Of a DNA stretch of 64,000 nt, positions 50,113 to 61,633 are shown one piece after another; the stretch's first letter is position 1, and each line of letters starts with the position of its first letter. A program made the translations under genes and the position numbers. Under the pieces are notes generated by a model. That model was not told the origin of the DNA and searched no databases. It worked only from the letters and a program-made list of their open reading frames with translations. The stretch is from positions 1 to 64,000 of the forward strand of contig NZ_JAQTQD010000007.1 in NCBI RefSeq assembly GCF_028712425.1, in the 5' to 3' direction. The DNA comes from Methanoregula sp. (GTDB lineage: Archaea > Halobacteriota > Methanomicrobia > Methanomicrobiales > Methanospirillaceae).

Positions 50113-52656
50113 ATGCATGACCGGGTAAGCACCGGGATGTCCGGCTTCGACCGGGTCATCGATGGCCTGCGGCTCGGGGATAATGTTGTCTGGCAGGTGG
50201 ACTCGATCCCGGACTACCAGCGGATGGTGGAGCCCTATGCCCGGCAGGCTTTGCTGGATGGCCGGAGGCTCGTGTATGTCCGGTTCGGGAGCCATGAACC
50301 GCTGTTGCAGGAAGCGGCGGAGATCCAGGTTTATCACGTTGATCCAACGCTGGGATTCGAGCACTTTGCAACAGAGGTGCACAATCTCGTTGAACGCGAA
50401 GGGAAGAAGGCCTTCTATGTCTTTGACTGCCTGACGGACCTCCTCCAGTACTGGTACTCTGACCTGATGATAGGGAATTTTTTCCGGGTCAGCTGCCCCT
50501 TCCTGTACGAACTGGACACGATTGCCTACTTTGCCATCATCCGTAATGCCCATACGTACGGGACCATTGCCGGGATCCGGGAGACAACCCAGCTCCTTCT
50601 CGATCTGTATCTCGTGAACGGCAGGATCTACATCCACCCGCTCAAGGTCTGGCAGCGCTACTCCCCGACCATGTTCTTCCCGCACCTGATCCGCGGGAAC
50701 GAGGCCGTGTGCATCACCGCGAGTTCTGAAGTCGCAGAGCTCTTCTCCAGTGTCGAGCGCAAAGGCGAGAGGCTGGATTACTGGACGGTGGCGTTTGATC
50801 GTGCACACGAAGCCCTCGCCCTTCCGGCAAAACAACAGGAACCGGTCAAGCGTTCGCTCATGAACATCCTGATTGGCAGGCCATCCCGGATGTTCGAACT
50901 CTGTGCCCGGTACTTCTCCCTTGCCGATATTCTCGCTATCGGCTCGCGGGAAGTCGGGACCGGATTTATCGGCGGGAAGAGCGTGGGCATGCTGCTTGCA
51001 CGGAAGATTCTGGAGAAAGACGGGGGCGACCGGTTCACGCCCTATTTGGAACCGCACGACTCGTTCTACCTCGGGTCAGACATCTTCTACACCTACATTG
51101 TCCAGAACGGATGGTGGCGTCTCCGTACAAAACAGAAAACCCGGGAGGGATATTACAAGTACGCGCCCGAGCTCCAGGAGAAACTCCTGCAGGGAGAGTT
51201 CCCCAACACGATCCGCGAACAGTTCATGCAGATGCTGGAGTACTTCGGGCAGTCGCCTATCATCGTGCGTTCCAGTTCTCTGCTTGAAGATGATTTCGGG
51301 AATTCCTTTTCCGGTAAGTACAAGAGCGTGTTCTGTGCAAACCAGGGAAGCCCGGAAGAACGGTATGAAGCCTTTGAAAAAGCCGTCCGCACGGTGTATG
51401 CCAGCACCATGGGAGAGGACGCTCTCGACTACCGGATGACCCGGGGGCTCGTTGACCAGGACGAGCAGATGGCGATTCTGGTCCAGCGGGTGTCGGGGGA
51501 CCAGTACGAGGATGACTATTTCCCACACGTTGCCGGGGTGGGAAATTCTTCGAACCTCTACATCTGGGAAAAAACCATGGACATGGATGCCGGGATGCTG
51601 CGGCTGGTCTTCGGGCTCGGTACTCGCGCCGTGGACCGGACTGTCGGCGATTATGCCCGGATTGTCTGCCTGGACGATCCCTCGCGCCTGCCACCGATGA
51701 GTTATGGCGATGAGAAGAAATTCTCCCAGCACATGGTCGATGTTCTCTCTCTTACGGAGAATATATGGTGCAACCGGGCACTGGAAGAATTTGTGTCGTA
51801 TGATCTGAAAGCGGACCGGGCACTCTTCATGAGTGTCGATTCCCAGACCGTGAACCGGCTGCGGGAGATCGGGCGGACGGATATCAAAGTACCCTACATC
51901 CTCGATTTCAAGAACCTGCTCACTGAGACGGAATTTCCTGCGCTGATGAAAGACATGCTCGCGCTGCTTTCAACCGTGTACGATTATCCTGTTGATATCG
52001 AGTTCACCGCGAATTTCAAATCGGAACGTAACTTCCGGGTGAATCTTTTACAGTGCCGCCCGCTCCAGACGCGTGGCCTTGGGAGGACCGTGGAGCTGCC
52101 GTATCTTGCCGATGTCAATGACTGCATTTTTTCCGGCAAAGGAAATTTTATGGGGGGGAATGTTCGGATCCCGCTCGACTTTATCATTTACATCAGCCCC
52201 CAGGAGTATCTACAGCTGAGCGAACAGGACAAGCATGCGGTTGCACGGCAGATTGGGGTCCTGAACAGCCGGCTGAAAGGAAAGATCGTGATGCTGCTTG
52301 GCCCGGGCAGATGGGGCACAACGACGCCGATGCTGGGAGTGCCGGTACGGTTTGCCGAGATCAGCAACATGGCGATTATTGGTGAGGTGGCATCCATGGA
52401 AGCCGGGTTCATGCCGGAATTATCCTATGGCAGCCATTTCTTCCAGGACATTGTGGAGTCCGGCATTTTTTATGTGGCGATTTTTGACGGGCAGAAAGAT
52501 GTTGTCTTCAACCCCCACCGTATCCGGGATCAGGCAAATCGTATCGCAGAAATTTCCGGGGAGAATGATCAGCTTTCGCATGTTATTCACGTGGTCCCGG
52601 CTCCGGGAATTGAAGTCTATTCAGATATCATAACGCAGACCGTCCTGTGTAAATGA
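50113..52656 (+). CDS. PEP synthase/PPDK-type ATP-grasp domain protein with N-terminal degenerate RecA/KaiC-like domain
   Basis: N-term STGMSGFDRVIDGLRLGDNVVWQVDSIPDYQRM without a P-loop; ATP-grasp part IGGKSVGMLLARKIL...IIVRSSSLLEDDFGNSFSGKYKSVFCANQGS. Confidence 0.75.
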   Translation: MHDRVSTGMSGFDRVIDGLRLGDNVVWQVDSIPDYQRMVEPYARQALLDGRRLVYVRFGSHEPLLQEAAEIQVYHVDPTLGFEHFATEVHNLVEREGKKAFYVFDCLTDLLQYWYSDLMIGNFFRVSCPFLYELDTIAYFAIIRNAHTYGTIAGIRETTQLLLDLYLVNGRIYIHPLKVWQRYSPTMFFPHLIRGNEAVCITASSEVAELFSSVERKGERLDYWTVAFDRAHEALALPAKQQEPVKRSLMNILIGRPSRMFELCARYFSLADILAIGSREVGTGFIGGKSVGMLLARKILEKDGGDRFTPYLEPHDSFYLGSDIFYTYIVQNGWWRLRTKQKTREGYYKYAPELQEKLLQGEFPNTIREQFMQMLEYFGQSPIIVRSSSLLEDDFGNSFSGKYKSVFCANQGSPEERYEAFEKAVRTVYASTMGEDALDYRMTRGLVDQDEQMAILVQRVSGDQYEDDYFPHVAGVGNSSNLYIWEKTMDMDAGMLRLVFGLGTRAVDRTVGDYARIVCLDDPSRLPPMSYGDEKKFSQHMVDVLSLTENIWCNRALEEFVSYDLKADRALFMSVDSQTVNRLREIGRTDIKVPYILDFKNLLTETEFPALMKDMLALLSTVYDYPVDIEFTANFKSERNFRVNLLQCRPLQTRGLGRTVELPYLADVNDCIFSGKGNFMGGNVRIPLDFIIYISPQEYLQLSEQDKHAVARQIGVLNSRLKGKIVMLLGPGRWGTTTPMLGVPVRFAEISNMAIIGEVASMEAGFMPELSYGSHFFQDIVESGIFYVAIFDGQKDVVFNPHRIRDQANRIAEISGENDQLSHVIHVVPAPGIEVYSDIITQTVLCK

Positions 52657-52690
52657 AATGAAAAATGTTCGGGGAAAAATCATGAAAAAA

Positions 52691-52803
52691 GGTACCATGA
52701 ATCTGCAATGAAAACGGCCTCCCTGGAACAGGGGGAACTCACTCCAAAAAGAGAGGTACCGGATTTATCTTCCGGCACTAGCCTCCCTGGAAGGAGATGT
52801 TCC
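52691..52803. promoter_or_regulatory. Amt upstream region with two copies of GGTACC-N20-GCCTCCCTGGAA, 64 bp apart
   Basis: GGTACC at 52691 and 52755; GCCTCCCTGGAA at 52717 and 52781; both offsets exactly 64 bp. Confidence 0.6.
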
Positions 52804-52874
52804 TGAAAGGATCACGGGAAGATCCGTGGTCTTTCTGCTAAGGGGATAGTGCAAACAGATAGCAGGTGAAAAAA

Positions 52875-54077
52875 ATGGCACTAGATTCTGGAGCAACTGC
52901 ATGGATCCTTGCCTCAACGGCGCTCGTCATGCTCATGACGCCCGCGGTGGGATTCTTTTATGGGGGACTTGTTCGCAGGAAAAATCTGATCTCCATGATC
53001 ACCCTGTCGTTCGTCGCCTTTGCACTGGTGAGTATCCAGTGGGTTGTGATCGGGTACTCGTTTGCATTTGGATCCGATGTCAACGGGTTCATCGGAAATC
53101 TTGAGTACATGGGATTGAACAACGTGACCATGGAACCCGGGGCCTTCAGTCCGATCGTGCCGGGGCTCTTGTTCATGGTCTTCCAGCTCGTGTTCGCTGC
53201 GGTGACGATGGCTATCGTAACGTCGGGCATTGCCGAACGCGTCAAATTCAGTGCGTATCTGGTGTTTGCCCTGATCTGGACAACGATTGTCTACGATCCG
53301 CTCGCGCACTGGGTGTGGGGCGGCGGCTGGGCGGCACAGTTCGGTGCGCTGGATTTTGCTGGGGGGACGGTAGTCCACATCAGCTCAGGATTTGCAGCGC
53401 TTGCGCTCGCCCTGGTCATCGGGAAACGTGTCGGCTTTGGCAAATATGTAATGGAACCGAACAATATCCCGCTGACCATTCTTGGGGCGGCGCTCCTCTG
53501 GTTCGGGTGGTTCGGGTTCAATGCCGGCAGCGCGGTTGCGGCAAACGGCCTTGCAGCGAATGCGTTTGTGACAACAAACACGGCAGCAGCTGCGGGTGCG
53601 CTTGCCTGGATGATCGTCAGCTGGCTCAACGGCAGGCCAAGTTCCCTCGGGTTCGTCAGCGGTGCTGTTGCAGGGCTTGTATCGATCACACCGGCAGCGG
53701 GGTTCGTGACACCGATGGCAGCAATCGTGATCGGCGCTGTCGGGGGTGTGTTCTGCTACTGCATCATGCTCTGGCGCATCAGGAAAGGCCTTGATGAGAG
53801 CCTTGACGCGTGGGCAATCCACGGCATGGGCGGTCTCTGGGGTGCACTCGCAACCGGTATCTTTGCGGTGGCTGCCGTTAACGGTGCATCGGGTCTTATC
53901 GAAGGAAATGTGCACCAGTTTGTGGCAAACGCAGCGGGAGCGTTTGCAGCGGTTGCTTATGCATTCGTGGTTACCTACCTCCTTGCACTTGCAATCGACA
54001 AGACGATCGGCCTGCGCGTATCGGAAGAAGAAGAGTATGTCGGCCTTGATCTATCGCAGCACGGTGAACGCTGCTAA
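52875..54077 (+). CDS. amt: Ammonium transporter
   Basis: [37 protein letters not shown]...[25 protein letters not shown]. Confidence 0.97.
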   Translation: MALDSGATAWILASTALVMLMTPAVGFFYGGLVRRKNLISMITLSFVAFALVSIQWVVIGYSFAFGSDVNGFIGNLEYMGLNNVTMEPGAFSPIVPGLLFMVFQLVFAAVTMAIVTSGIAERVKFSAYLVFALIWTTIVYDPLAHWVWGGGWAAQFGALDFAGGTVVHISSGFAALALALVIGKRVGFGKYVMEPNNIPLTILGAALLWFGWFGFNAGSAVAANGLAANAFVTTNTAAAAGALAWMIVSWLNGRPSSLGFVSGAVAGLVSITPAAGFVTPMAAIVIGAVGGVFCYCIMLWRIRKGLDESLDAWAIHGMGGLWGALATGIFAVAAVNGASGLIEGNVHQFVANAAGAFAAVAYAFVVTYLLALAIDKTIGLRVSEEEEYVGLDLSQHGERC

Positions 54078-54094
54078 AATGGGGGTGAACCAGT

Positions 54095-54559
54095 ATGAAA
54101 ATGATCAAAGCAATCATCAAACCGGAACGATTTGAGTATGTAAAAAAAGCACTGGAGGATAGTGGCTTTCCCGGCATGACGGTGACGGAAGTCCAGGGGC
54201 GGGGCGACCAGAAAGGGATCACCCTGGAGTACCGCAGCGGCCACATGACCGTTGATCTCCTGCCCAAGATCCAGATCGAGATCGTGGTCGAATACAATAA
54301 AGTCGAACACGTCATCACCACGATATTGGAAGCCTGCCGTACCGGAAAGGTGGGAGACGGGCGGATCTTTGTGATGCCGGTTGAACGGGCAATCCGGATC
54401 CGGACTGGTGAGACCCTGGAGGAAAAAACCGTGGGCGGGACGTTTGGTGTCCCGGCATCCAATCCTCCTGTTGAATTCACGACCAGCGTTGAGGACGAGG
54501 AGATGATGGTCTGGCTGGATCTTGCAGGCTCCCAGCCAACTAAGAAGAGCGGGGTGTGA
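54095..54559 (+). CDS. glnK: P-II family nitrogen regulatory protein
   Basis: MKMIKAIIKPERFEYVKKALEDSGFPGMTVTEVQGRGDQKGITLEYRSG...VGDGRIFVMPVERAIRIRTGE; about 40-aa C-terminal extension. Confidence 0.93.
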   Translation: MKMIKAIIKPERFEYVKKALEDSGFPGMTVTEVQGRGDQKGITLEYRSGHMTVDLLPKIQIEIVVEYNKVEHVITTILEACRTGKVGDGRIFVMPVERAIRIRTGETLEEKTVGGTFGVPASNPPVEFTTSVEDEEMMVWLDLAGSQPTKKSGV

Positions 54560-54927
54560 AGACCCTGAAACTGGTGAGGGCACTATTCCCGCCGGATAAG
54601 ATAACAATCATCACCCGGGCGCTGGAAGAGAACGGATTTTTCCGTATGTTCTTCACACCCGTTGAGGGAACGGGTACTCAGAGCCCCTCCTCTTTTTTTG
54701 CATGCAGGAGTTTTCGAAATTCAAATCTTTTACCCTGGATCCAACTCGAGATGGTTGTTGATTATTCCCGGGTTGATGACCTCATTGCCACCCTTATGGA
54801 CACCTGCCAGACCCGGGGGATCGACATTCACATCTACATAATTCCGGTGGAAAAAGCAATCCGGATCGGGAATGGAGAAATCCCCGACGATTCCCTGGCT
54901 GGCGGCTCATACGGAATCGCGGCATGA
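54556..54927 (+). CDS. Divergent P-II-like protein
   Basis: GIDIHIYIIPVEKAIRIGNGE P-II C-terminal signature; T-loop region not conserved; overlaps glnK by 4 nt. Confidence 0.8.
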   Translation: MKTLKLVRALFPPDKITIITRALEENGFFRMFFTPVEGTGTQSPSSFFACRSFRNSNLLPWIQLEMVVDYSRVDDLIATLMDTCQTRGIDIHIYIIPVEKAIRIGNGEIPDDSLAGGSYGIAA

Positions 54928-54997
54928 GCGCACGGCGGAAGCGGGGAATCCCTGAGCGGAAAAAAGTTGTGCGTTTCAAAAATCTACAGGAAAACTG

Positions 54998-56149
54998 TTA
55001 TCCGGTCCTTTGCCGTTCGTGGATGGTGAACGCGTCGATGATCTGCAGCGTGATCCGGGCCCCGAGCGTGGGCTGGATGGTTTCCAGCCAGAGGAAAAAA
55101 CCGACCTTGGGGGGTGTGGGGCGCTCAAACTTGAAATGCCCGTCTTTCATCTGCACGAGTTTATGGTACTCCTTCTTCTGCCGCGACCTCAGGTAAATGA
55201 TCAGTTCATACCCGGGAAGATCGGTTGCGATGATCGCCTTGGAGTACTGCTTTGAGAAATCCTCAATTACAATTTTTTTCCCCTTCACGGTCATCCCCCA
55301 TGTCTCGCAGACCGCCCTGATCGCCGGGGGGAAGAGCCCGCCATAGAGCACCTTTTTCACAAGCTGGCCGGTTGGCCCGGGAATTTCAGGATTGATCCGG
55401 CCGGGCGTATGTGTGATCTCGGTAAAAATCCGGTTCTTCACTTCATCGTGGTTGCCCTTGTAATTGAACGGGTGTTTCATCCGGATATCCGTTGCCCGGA
55501 TCAGTTTTTTGTGGTCCTTTGGTTCATTGTAGATGATGCGGGGGCGGTAGTGCTTGACAAGCGACTTGATCTCCTCGCAGGAACTGGTATGGATGATCGC
55601 GTTGGTCTTGTCCTTTGCCAGCCGTTTGACAACGGAATAGTTGGAGAGATCGAACGATGAGACAAGGAGGAACGGCGTTGTCTTCTGGTTGTAGAGGTAT
55701 CCCAGCAGTTTCTTCTTGTACGCGATCTCGATCTCGAACTCTTTTAAGTCAGCCGGCGAGGTGACCACTTCAGCAAAGGCAACATGGTTGTTTGAATCCA
55801 CGAGCAGCATGTCGAACTCGGCAAGGTCCTGGCCATTGCCCCGGATGGTGATATCCCCGTATTTTGAGTAGAAGAGCCCGTTCTGCCCGACCTTCACGCT
55901 CTCGCGCTGGCGCGGGGCATCGGCACCTTTCATGGCGATATACCGGATCGTGTCGGTCTTTTTTGCAATGTCAAGAAACATCTCGTAGACAATGGCCTCG
56001 AACCATCGCCCCTCCGCGGTACGCATCGGCTCGATATCCGGGGAGAAGAGTTTCCGTCTCTCGATCTTGTTCATGTGCCGCGTGGCATTGATGGCAATGG
56101 CCGCTGTCGGTTTAAAATGCCGGAAATTCGTATTGAGCCACGGGATCAT
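54998..56149 (-). CDS. Hypothetical protein, possible PD-(D/E)xK-like fold
   Basis: GQDLAEFDMLLVDSNNHVAFAEVVTSPADLKEFEIEIAYKKKLLGYL resembles an E-x-D...xExV nuclease core. Confidence 0.55.
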   Translation of the reverse strand: MIPWLNTNFRHFKPTAAIAINATRHMNKIERRKLFSPDIEPMRTAEGRWFEAIVYEMFLDIAKKTDTIRYIAMKGADAPRQRESVKVGQNGLFYSKYGDITIRGNGQDLAEFDMLLVDSNNHVAFAEVVTSPADLKEFEIEIAYKKKLLGYLYNQKTTPFLLVSSFDLSNYSVVKRLAKDKTNAIIHTSSCEEIKSLVKHYRPRIIYNEPKDHKKLIRATDIRMKHPFNYKGNHDEVKNRIFTEITHTPGRINPEIPGPTGQLVKKVLYGGLFPPAIRAVCETWGMTVKGKKIVIEDFSKQYSKAIIATDLPGYELIIYLRSRQKKEYHKLVQMKDGHFKFERPTPPKVGFFLWLETIQPTLGARITLQIIDAFTIHERQRTG

Positions 56150-56297
56150 GATTATGACTATGAATCTCTGTGGTTAATAGTAAATAACCATCTGCCTTTG
56201 CGGATTGTATCGGCCCGGCAGGTGAGAGTCAGGCCTGGATCAGTGATGACCGGAGGTGGTGAAGGGCGGTCCGTTCCGGACCCGGAGAAAAAATGGA

Positions 56298-57683
<1,386 letters not shown>

Positions 57684-58008
57684 TCACTTGAATGATCCAT
57701 AAATGGGTTGTGTAATCTTTCCGGGTAACACCCGAAATTTTCCAGCCGAAGAATGATGCCGCTTCCTCACCGGGTGTCCGGGTTGAAGGCGTATTTTTCC
57801 CTGGGTGGTTGGAGGTGTTGCCTGATACCCGGCTCTTCACAAGCCAGTTACATTTAATACCTATTCACTAATAAGCCATTGCCCACCATCCCTTTATAAA
57901 TTTAGTGTTTAGTTTCTCACCTCAAACGGTTTTCCCCTGGATAGTTGGAAAATTACAGGCAAAAATAAAAAAACGTGAGAATGGATCAGTATGCGTTTTT
58001 TCTGAGGA

Positions 58009-58794
58009 TCAGATCCTGATGAGCTCGTAGTTGCTGCTGCCCATCCCGATCTCCTCGCCGTACCGCACCTGCCGGTACCCGTCCGTCTGCTCATGGACGC
58101 CCGTGAACTTATCCTCGCCCGGGTGATGGTGTGCAGTGAGGAGCGAGTCCTTGTATCCCTGCTGCTGGTTCACGAGATCGAAACTCGCGGCATCGATTGC
58201 CACCGGGTCCTTCGATGCAAGGATCCCGATATCCGGCACGATCGGGGCGTCAGAAAACGGGAAACAGTCGCAGTCCGGTGTGATCCGGATCAGGAAGTTC
58301 ATGAACCCGACCTTCTTCTCTTTCCCCTTCACCGCCCCGTACGCGTACTCAACCATCCGCTCCATGAACTGCGGGATCTCGGTCTCCCAGTCAATGTCGA
58401 TCGCATGCTCCGGGCAGGCGTGCATGCATTCGAAGCAGCCGATGCAGAGCTCGCGGTCGATCACGGACTTTTTCTTCTTCACGGTTATCGCGTCTTTCGG
58501 GCAGACCTTCAAGCACGAAGCGCAGCCCGTGCACTTCTCCGGAATGGTGAATGGCCGGGCATTGTGCTGTGCCCGCTTCCCTTCCGGTGGAGCACAGCCC
58601 ATGGCCATATTCTTGATCGCTCCCCCGAACCCGGAGACGATGTGGCCCTTGAAGTGGGAGAGTACGATCATGCTGTCCGCTGCTGCAATATCTCCGGCAA
58701 TTGTGACTTCTTCGAAATGCTTCTTGCCTATGGCTACCTTCCGGACATTCTTCCCGTTCAGCCCGTCCGCAATGATGACCGGTGCGCCCGCCAC
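58009..58794 (-). CDS. DUF362-family ferredoxin protein, apparently 5'-truncated
   Basis: GAPVIIADGL...FKGHIVSGFGGAIKNMAMGCAPPEGKRAQHN...CTGCASCLKVCP...CIGCFECMHACP; family N-terminus absent. Confidence 0.8.
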   Translation of the reverse strand: MAGAPVIIADGLNGKNVRKVAIGKKHFEEVTIAGDIAAADSMIVLSHFKGHIVSGFGGAIKNMAMGCAPPEGKRAQHNARPFTIPEKCTGCASCLKVCPKDAITVKKKKSVIDRELCIGCFECMHACPEHAIDIDWETEIPQFMERMVEYAYGAVKGKEKKVGFMNFLIRITPDCDCFPFSDAPIVPDIGILASKDPVAIDAASFDLVNQQQGYKDSLLTAHHHPGEDKFTGVHEQTDGYRQVRYGEEIGMGSSNYELIRI

Positions 58795-59340
58795 GGCAAA
58801 ATCGAACCCGTGGGAGATCGCGGTGCCGATATGTTCGACAGCGTTCGACCGTGCCCCCAGGTCGGGTGAACTTTTTCCGGGTTGGAATTATCCGTTTTCC
58901 AACCTTCTTTTGTCAAAATCGAACCTCCTTGGGTTCTGATCAGTAGATCGGCGCGATCCGAAATAAAGTTATGTAAGCCGGGATGGGGAGTTTTGTAAAT
59001 CCAGCATCAAAGGGAAAATGCGCGGGGCCGGGAAATGTCCTGTGGCACGGGATAAAACAACATACTTCTATCGTGATATGAGGTGTTTCCTTATCCCAGA
59101 TCCTCTTGGGATTACTGTTGATTTGATCAAAACAAAAAATATCTTGGGCGTATTGTTAGAAAAAACAGGAAATTTTTATGGTTTTTTTTGTCTAAGAATC
59201 GTGACAATTCTAATTCATGTTGTTACGGGGGAGACCTCCGTAGTTTTCCTTATTGTTCCACACGTATTTTACGGCATCATTTTTTGAAGAACAACAGGAA
59301 AAAGCGAGAACAATAGGCTCGATAATACGAAATGAAAAAG

Positions 59341-60183
59341 TTATTTTTTACGGGTTAAATGATAGAGACGAATTTCCTTTATTCCATTTTCATTAATTTC
59401 TGTTGTATTCTTAAATTCAATCAAAAAAATACGATTTCTATCAATTGGTTTAGCACATATCGGGCGACAAATCAGATCGGGGAAGTTTTGTTTGGCGAAT
59501 TCAACCATGCTCGTGATTTGTACCCATCCCAATTTATCACGTTCTTGAGGACTTTTGGCTTCAAGAGGGAAAATGTATTTTTTACCTTCTCGATCAATCC
59601 CTACATAGATTTCATCAATTTCAATTTGGCCCTTATTTTTTATCGTGGTTCTAATATGGGATTGCAGAGGAAAGCAAGTGACTTTAGTAAAAATATCAAT
59701 TAGCCGGTTATACCTGATAGACGATAATAATCCTTGTTCATCTTCAGCTGAATAATCTTCAACAATTTCTGGAAGTGAATTTAGAATTTCAATTTCGGAT
59801 AATCCATCCTGTATTGAGATAAAGGGAGATTTGTTGATTTTTACAAACGCATATTTTCCCTTACCTCTTGGTTCGATGATCCAATTTCCAGTTTTCAAGA
59901 TTTTTTCAGGGAAATCGCCACGTGATCTATATGTGTAAATGATATCCGGAACATTTTTCGCCTTGATTCCTAGTGATTCACCAGACTCAACTAACTCTGT
60001 TTTTAAAAATGGAAATTCCGTAATTGTTTCAGAATTTGTTTTTGGATATTTTTTGAAAAAGAGATCTTCAATTACTTTATCGTATTGAGACAATTCTTCA
60101 TGAGTAATTGTATCCGCGTTACTAGTGTCTTCATCTTCGAGTTCTTCATCGGTTTTATTTCTCTTTTCTTTCATAATTAACAA
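59341..60183 (-). CDS. Putative restriction endonuclease (PD-(D/E)xK-like)
   Basis: IEIDEIYVGIDREGKKYIFPLEAKSPQERDKLGWVQITSMVEFA (D-x11-15-ExK); adjacent to MTase. Confidence 0.72.
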   Translation of the reverse strand: MLIMKEKRNKTDEELEDEDTSNADTITHEELSQYDKVIEDLFFKKYPKTNSETITEFPFLKTELVESGESLGIKAKNVPDIIYTYRSRGDFPEKILKTGNWIIEPRGKGKYAFVKINKSPFISIQDGLSEIEILNSLPEIVEDYSAEDEQGLLSSIRYNRLIDIFTKVTCFPLQSHIRTTIKNKGQIEIDEIYVGIDREGKKYIFPLEAKSPQERDKLGWVQITSMVEFAKQNFPDLICRPICAKPIDRNRIFLIEFKNTTEINENGIKEIRLYHLTRKK

Positions 60184-60187
60184 CCCC

Positions 60188-61534
60188 TCATTGATTTTCG
60201 AGAATTATTACATTTTCATCAATTGAACGCGAAGTAGCAGTTGCATATCGGGTTCTCCACAGTTCAATTTCAGATACCTTGTACCCTAATGACTCTGCAA
60301 CTTCACCTAACAAATCCGCAGTCGGGATATACGTCTGGAAGAACGACATTTGATCCCCAACAACATACGCCAGCTTTGCATCGGGAGATAAAAACGGTTT
60401 CAAGGTTTTCAGGTGAAGTAACATGCCCCCAAAATAATGACGAACAATCTTATGGTACTGTTTTTCAAATCCTGATGTTTTATTCATCCGAATCCTTTTT
60501 TCCTCAATTTCATCAGCAATTTTTTCAATACTCTCGAATTTTCTTACATATTCGCCATCAGTATCATTTACGAATATATTGCGTGAGTTGCTTCTGAGTA
60601 GGTTTTCCTTCATTGATCGCAATTCCTGCTTATTTTGGATAAATCCAAGGAGCACACTCTCTAATCGTGTACTTCGTGTGTAATCTTTCTCATTTGGATA
60701 CGGGGGTGATGTAATAACACAATCAATTTTTCCTTTTAAATCGGAATTTAAACAACTATTTACGTCTCTTGAATCTCCATGAACTATATTTGAAATATTA
60801 CGCCCATTTTTAAATAATTTTATATCTTGGATCATATGGTCCGTATTTACGCTGTAATACGACAATGCATCGATATCCACTTTTGCCTTTTTCCGATATA
60901 TCTCAGGTCCAAACCCGATATTCCCTGCACGTTTAACAATCAAATTAGCTAATGACAATGTGAAAAAGGCCCGAACCTCGTTATCTTCGATAGTGTCGAT
61001 AATCGTTTTTAAAATTTGAACTTTGTACAGGGGTTTTTCACTAATGAATCCCGCTGGAATTATTTTTTCTTGTTCTTCTGTCAATCTTGGAATTTCTTTG
61101 ATTATGATTGGATCTTGTTGAGATTCCAAAGGAGTTAAAAAAGCAATTCCATCCGAGATATGGTGATAATTGAACGAGTAATTCGCCGATTGAACAATGA
61201 ATCCAAGGGTATCAGATAATTCCGATGGATCTAGTGCAAGGTTGGTTTTCACGGTTGAGGCAAAATAAGCCATATTATTCGCTTCGATACCCCAATTAGC
61301 AATCCCACACTTCATACATTCAACGGGGGTGGTACCAGTCCCACAAAATGGATCCAAAACGAGATTACCACGGTGAATGTTGAATTTTGATAAATAATAT
61401 TTTACTAAGTGGGGTGGATATCCTAAAACAAATTGATACCATGAATGGATGGGGGTATCTACGAGTTGCAGCTTATTTTTCTTTCCATTATCGATGTCGG
61501 TGTGGATAAAGGAAGCTTCTTTCGATCCAATCAT
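60188..61534 (-). CDS. DNA methyltransferase (N6-A/N4-C type)
   Basis: LDPFCGTGTTPVECMKCG (motif I) and CVITSPPYPNEKDYTRSTRLES (motif IV SPPY). Confidence 0.88.
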   Translation of the reverse strand: MIGSKEASFIHTDIDNGKKNKLQLVDTPIHSWYQFVLGYPPHLVKYYLSKFNIHRGNLVLDPFCGTGTTPVECMKCGIANWGIEANNMAYFASTVKTNLALDPSELSDTLGFIVQSANYSFNYHHISDGIAFLTPLESQQDPIIIKEIPRLTEEQEKIIPAGFISEKPLYKVQILKTIIDTIEDNEVRAFFTLSLANLIVKRAGNIGFGPEIYRKKAKVDIDALSYYSVNTDHMIQDIKLFKNGRNISNIVHGDSRDVNSCLNSDLKGKIDCVITSPPYPNEKDYTRSTRLESVLLGFIQNKQELRSMKENLLRSNSRNIFVNDTDGEYVRKFESIEKIADEIEEKRIRMNKTSGFEKQYHKIVRHYFGGMLLHLKTLKPFLSPDAKLAYVVGDQMSFFQTYIPTADLLGEVAESLGYKVSEIELWRTRYATATSRSIDENVIILENQ

Positions 61535-61633
61535 TTCCGTAATCTCTGATGAATAATATGTGGCATAGATAATTTAATACTCTGTTAAGGTCTGTGAAAA
61601 GAACTAAACGTGGACTGATATAAGCATAATATA

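Noticed and set aside
52789-52803. Second NrpR operator upstream of amt
   Set aside because: GGAA-N7-TTCC has the wrong spacing; kept only as a comment in the amt leader finding.
59018-59287. Plus-strand ORF MRGAGKCPVARDKTT...
   Set aside because: No recognisable domain, composition looks non-coding; not supported.
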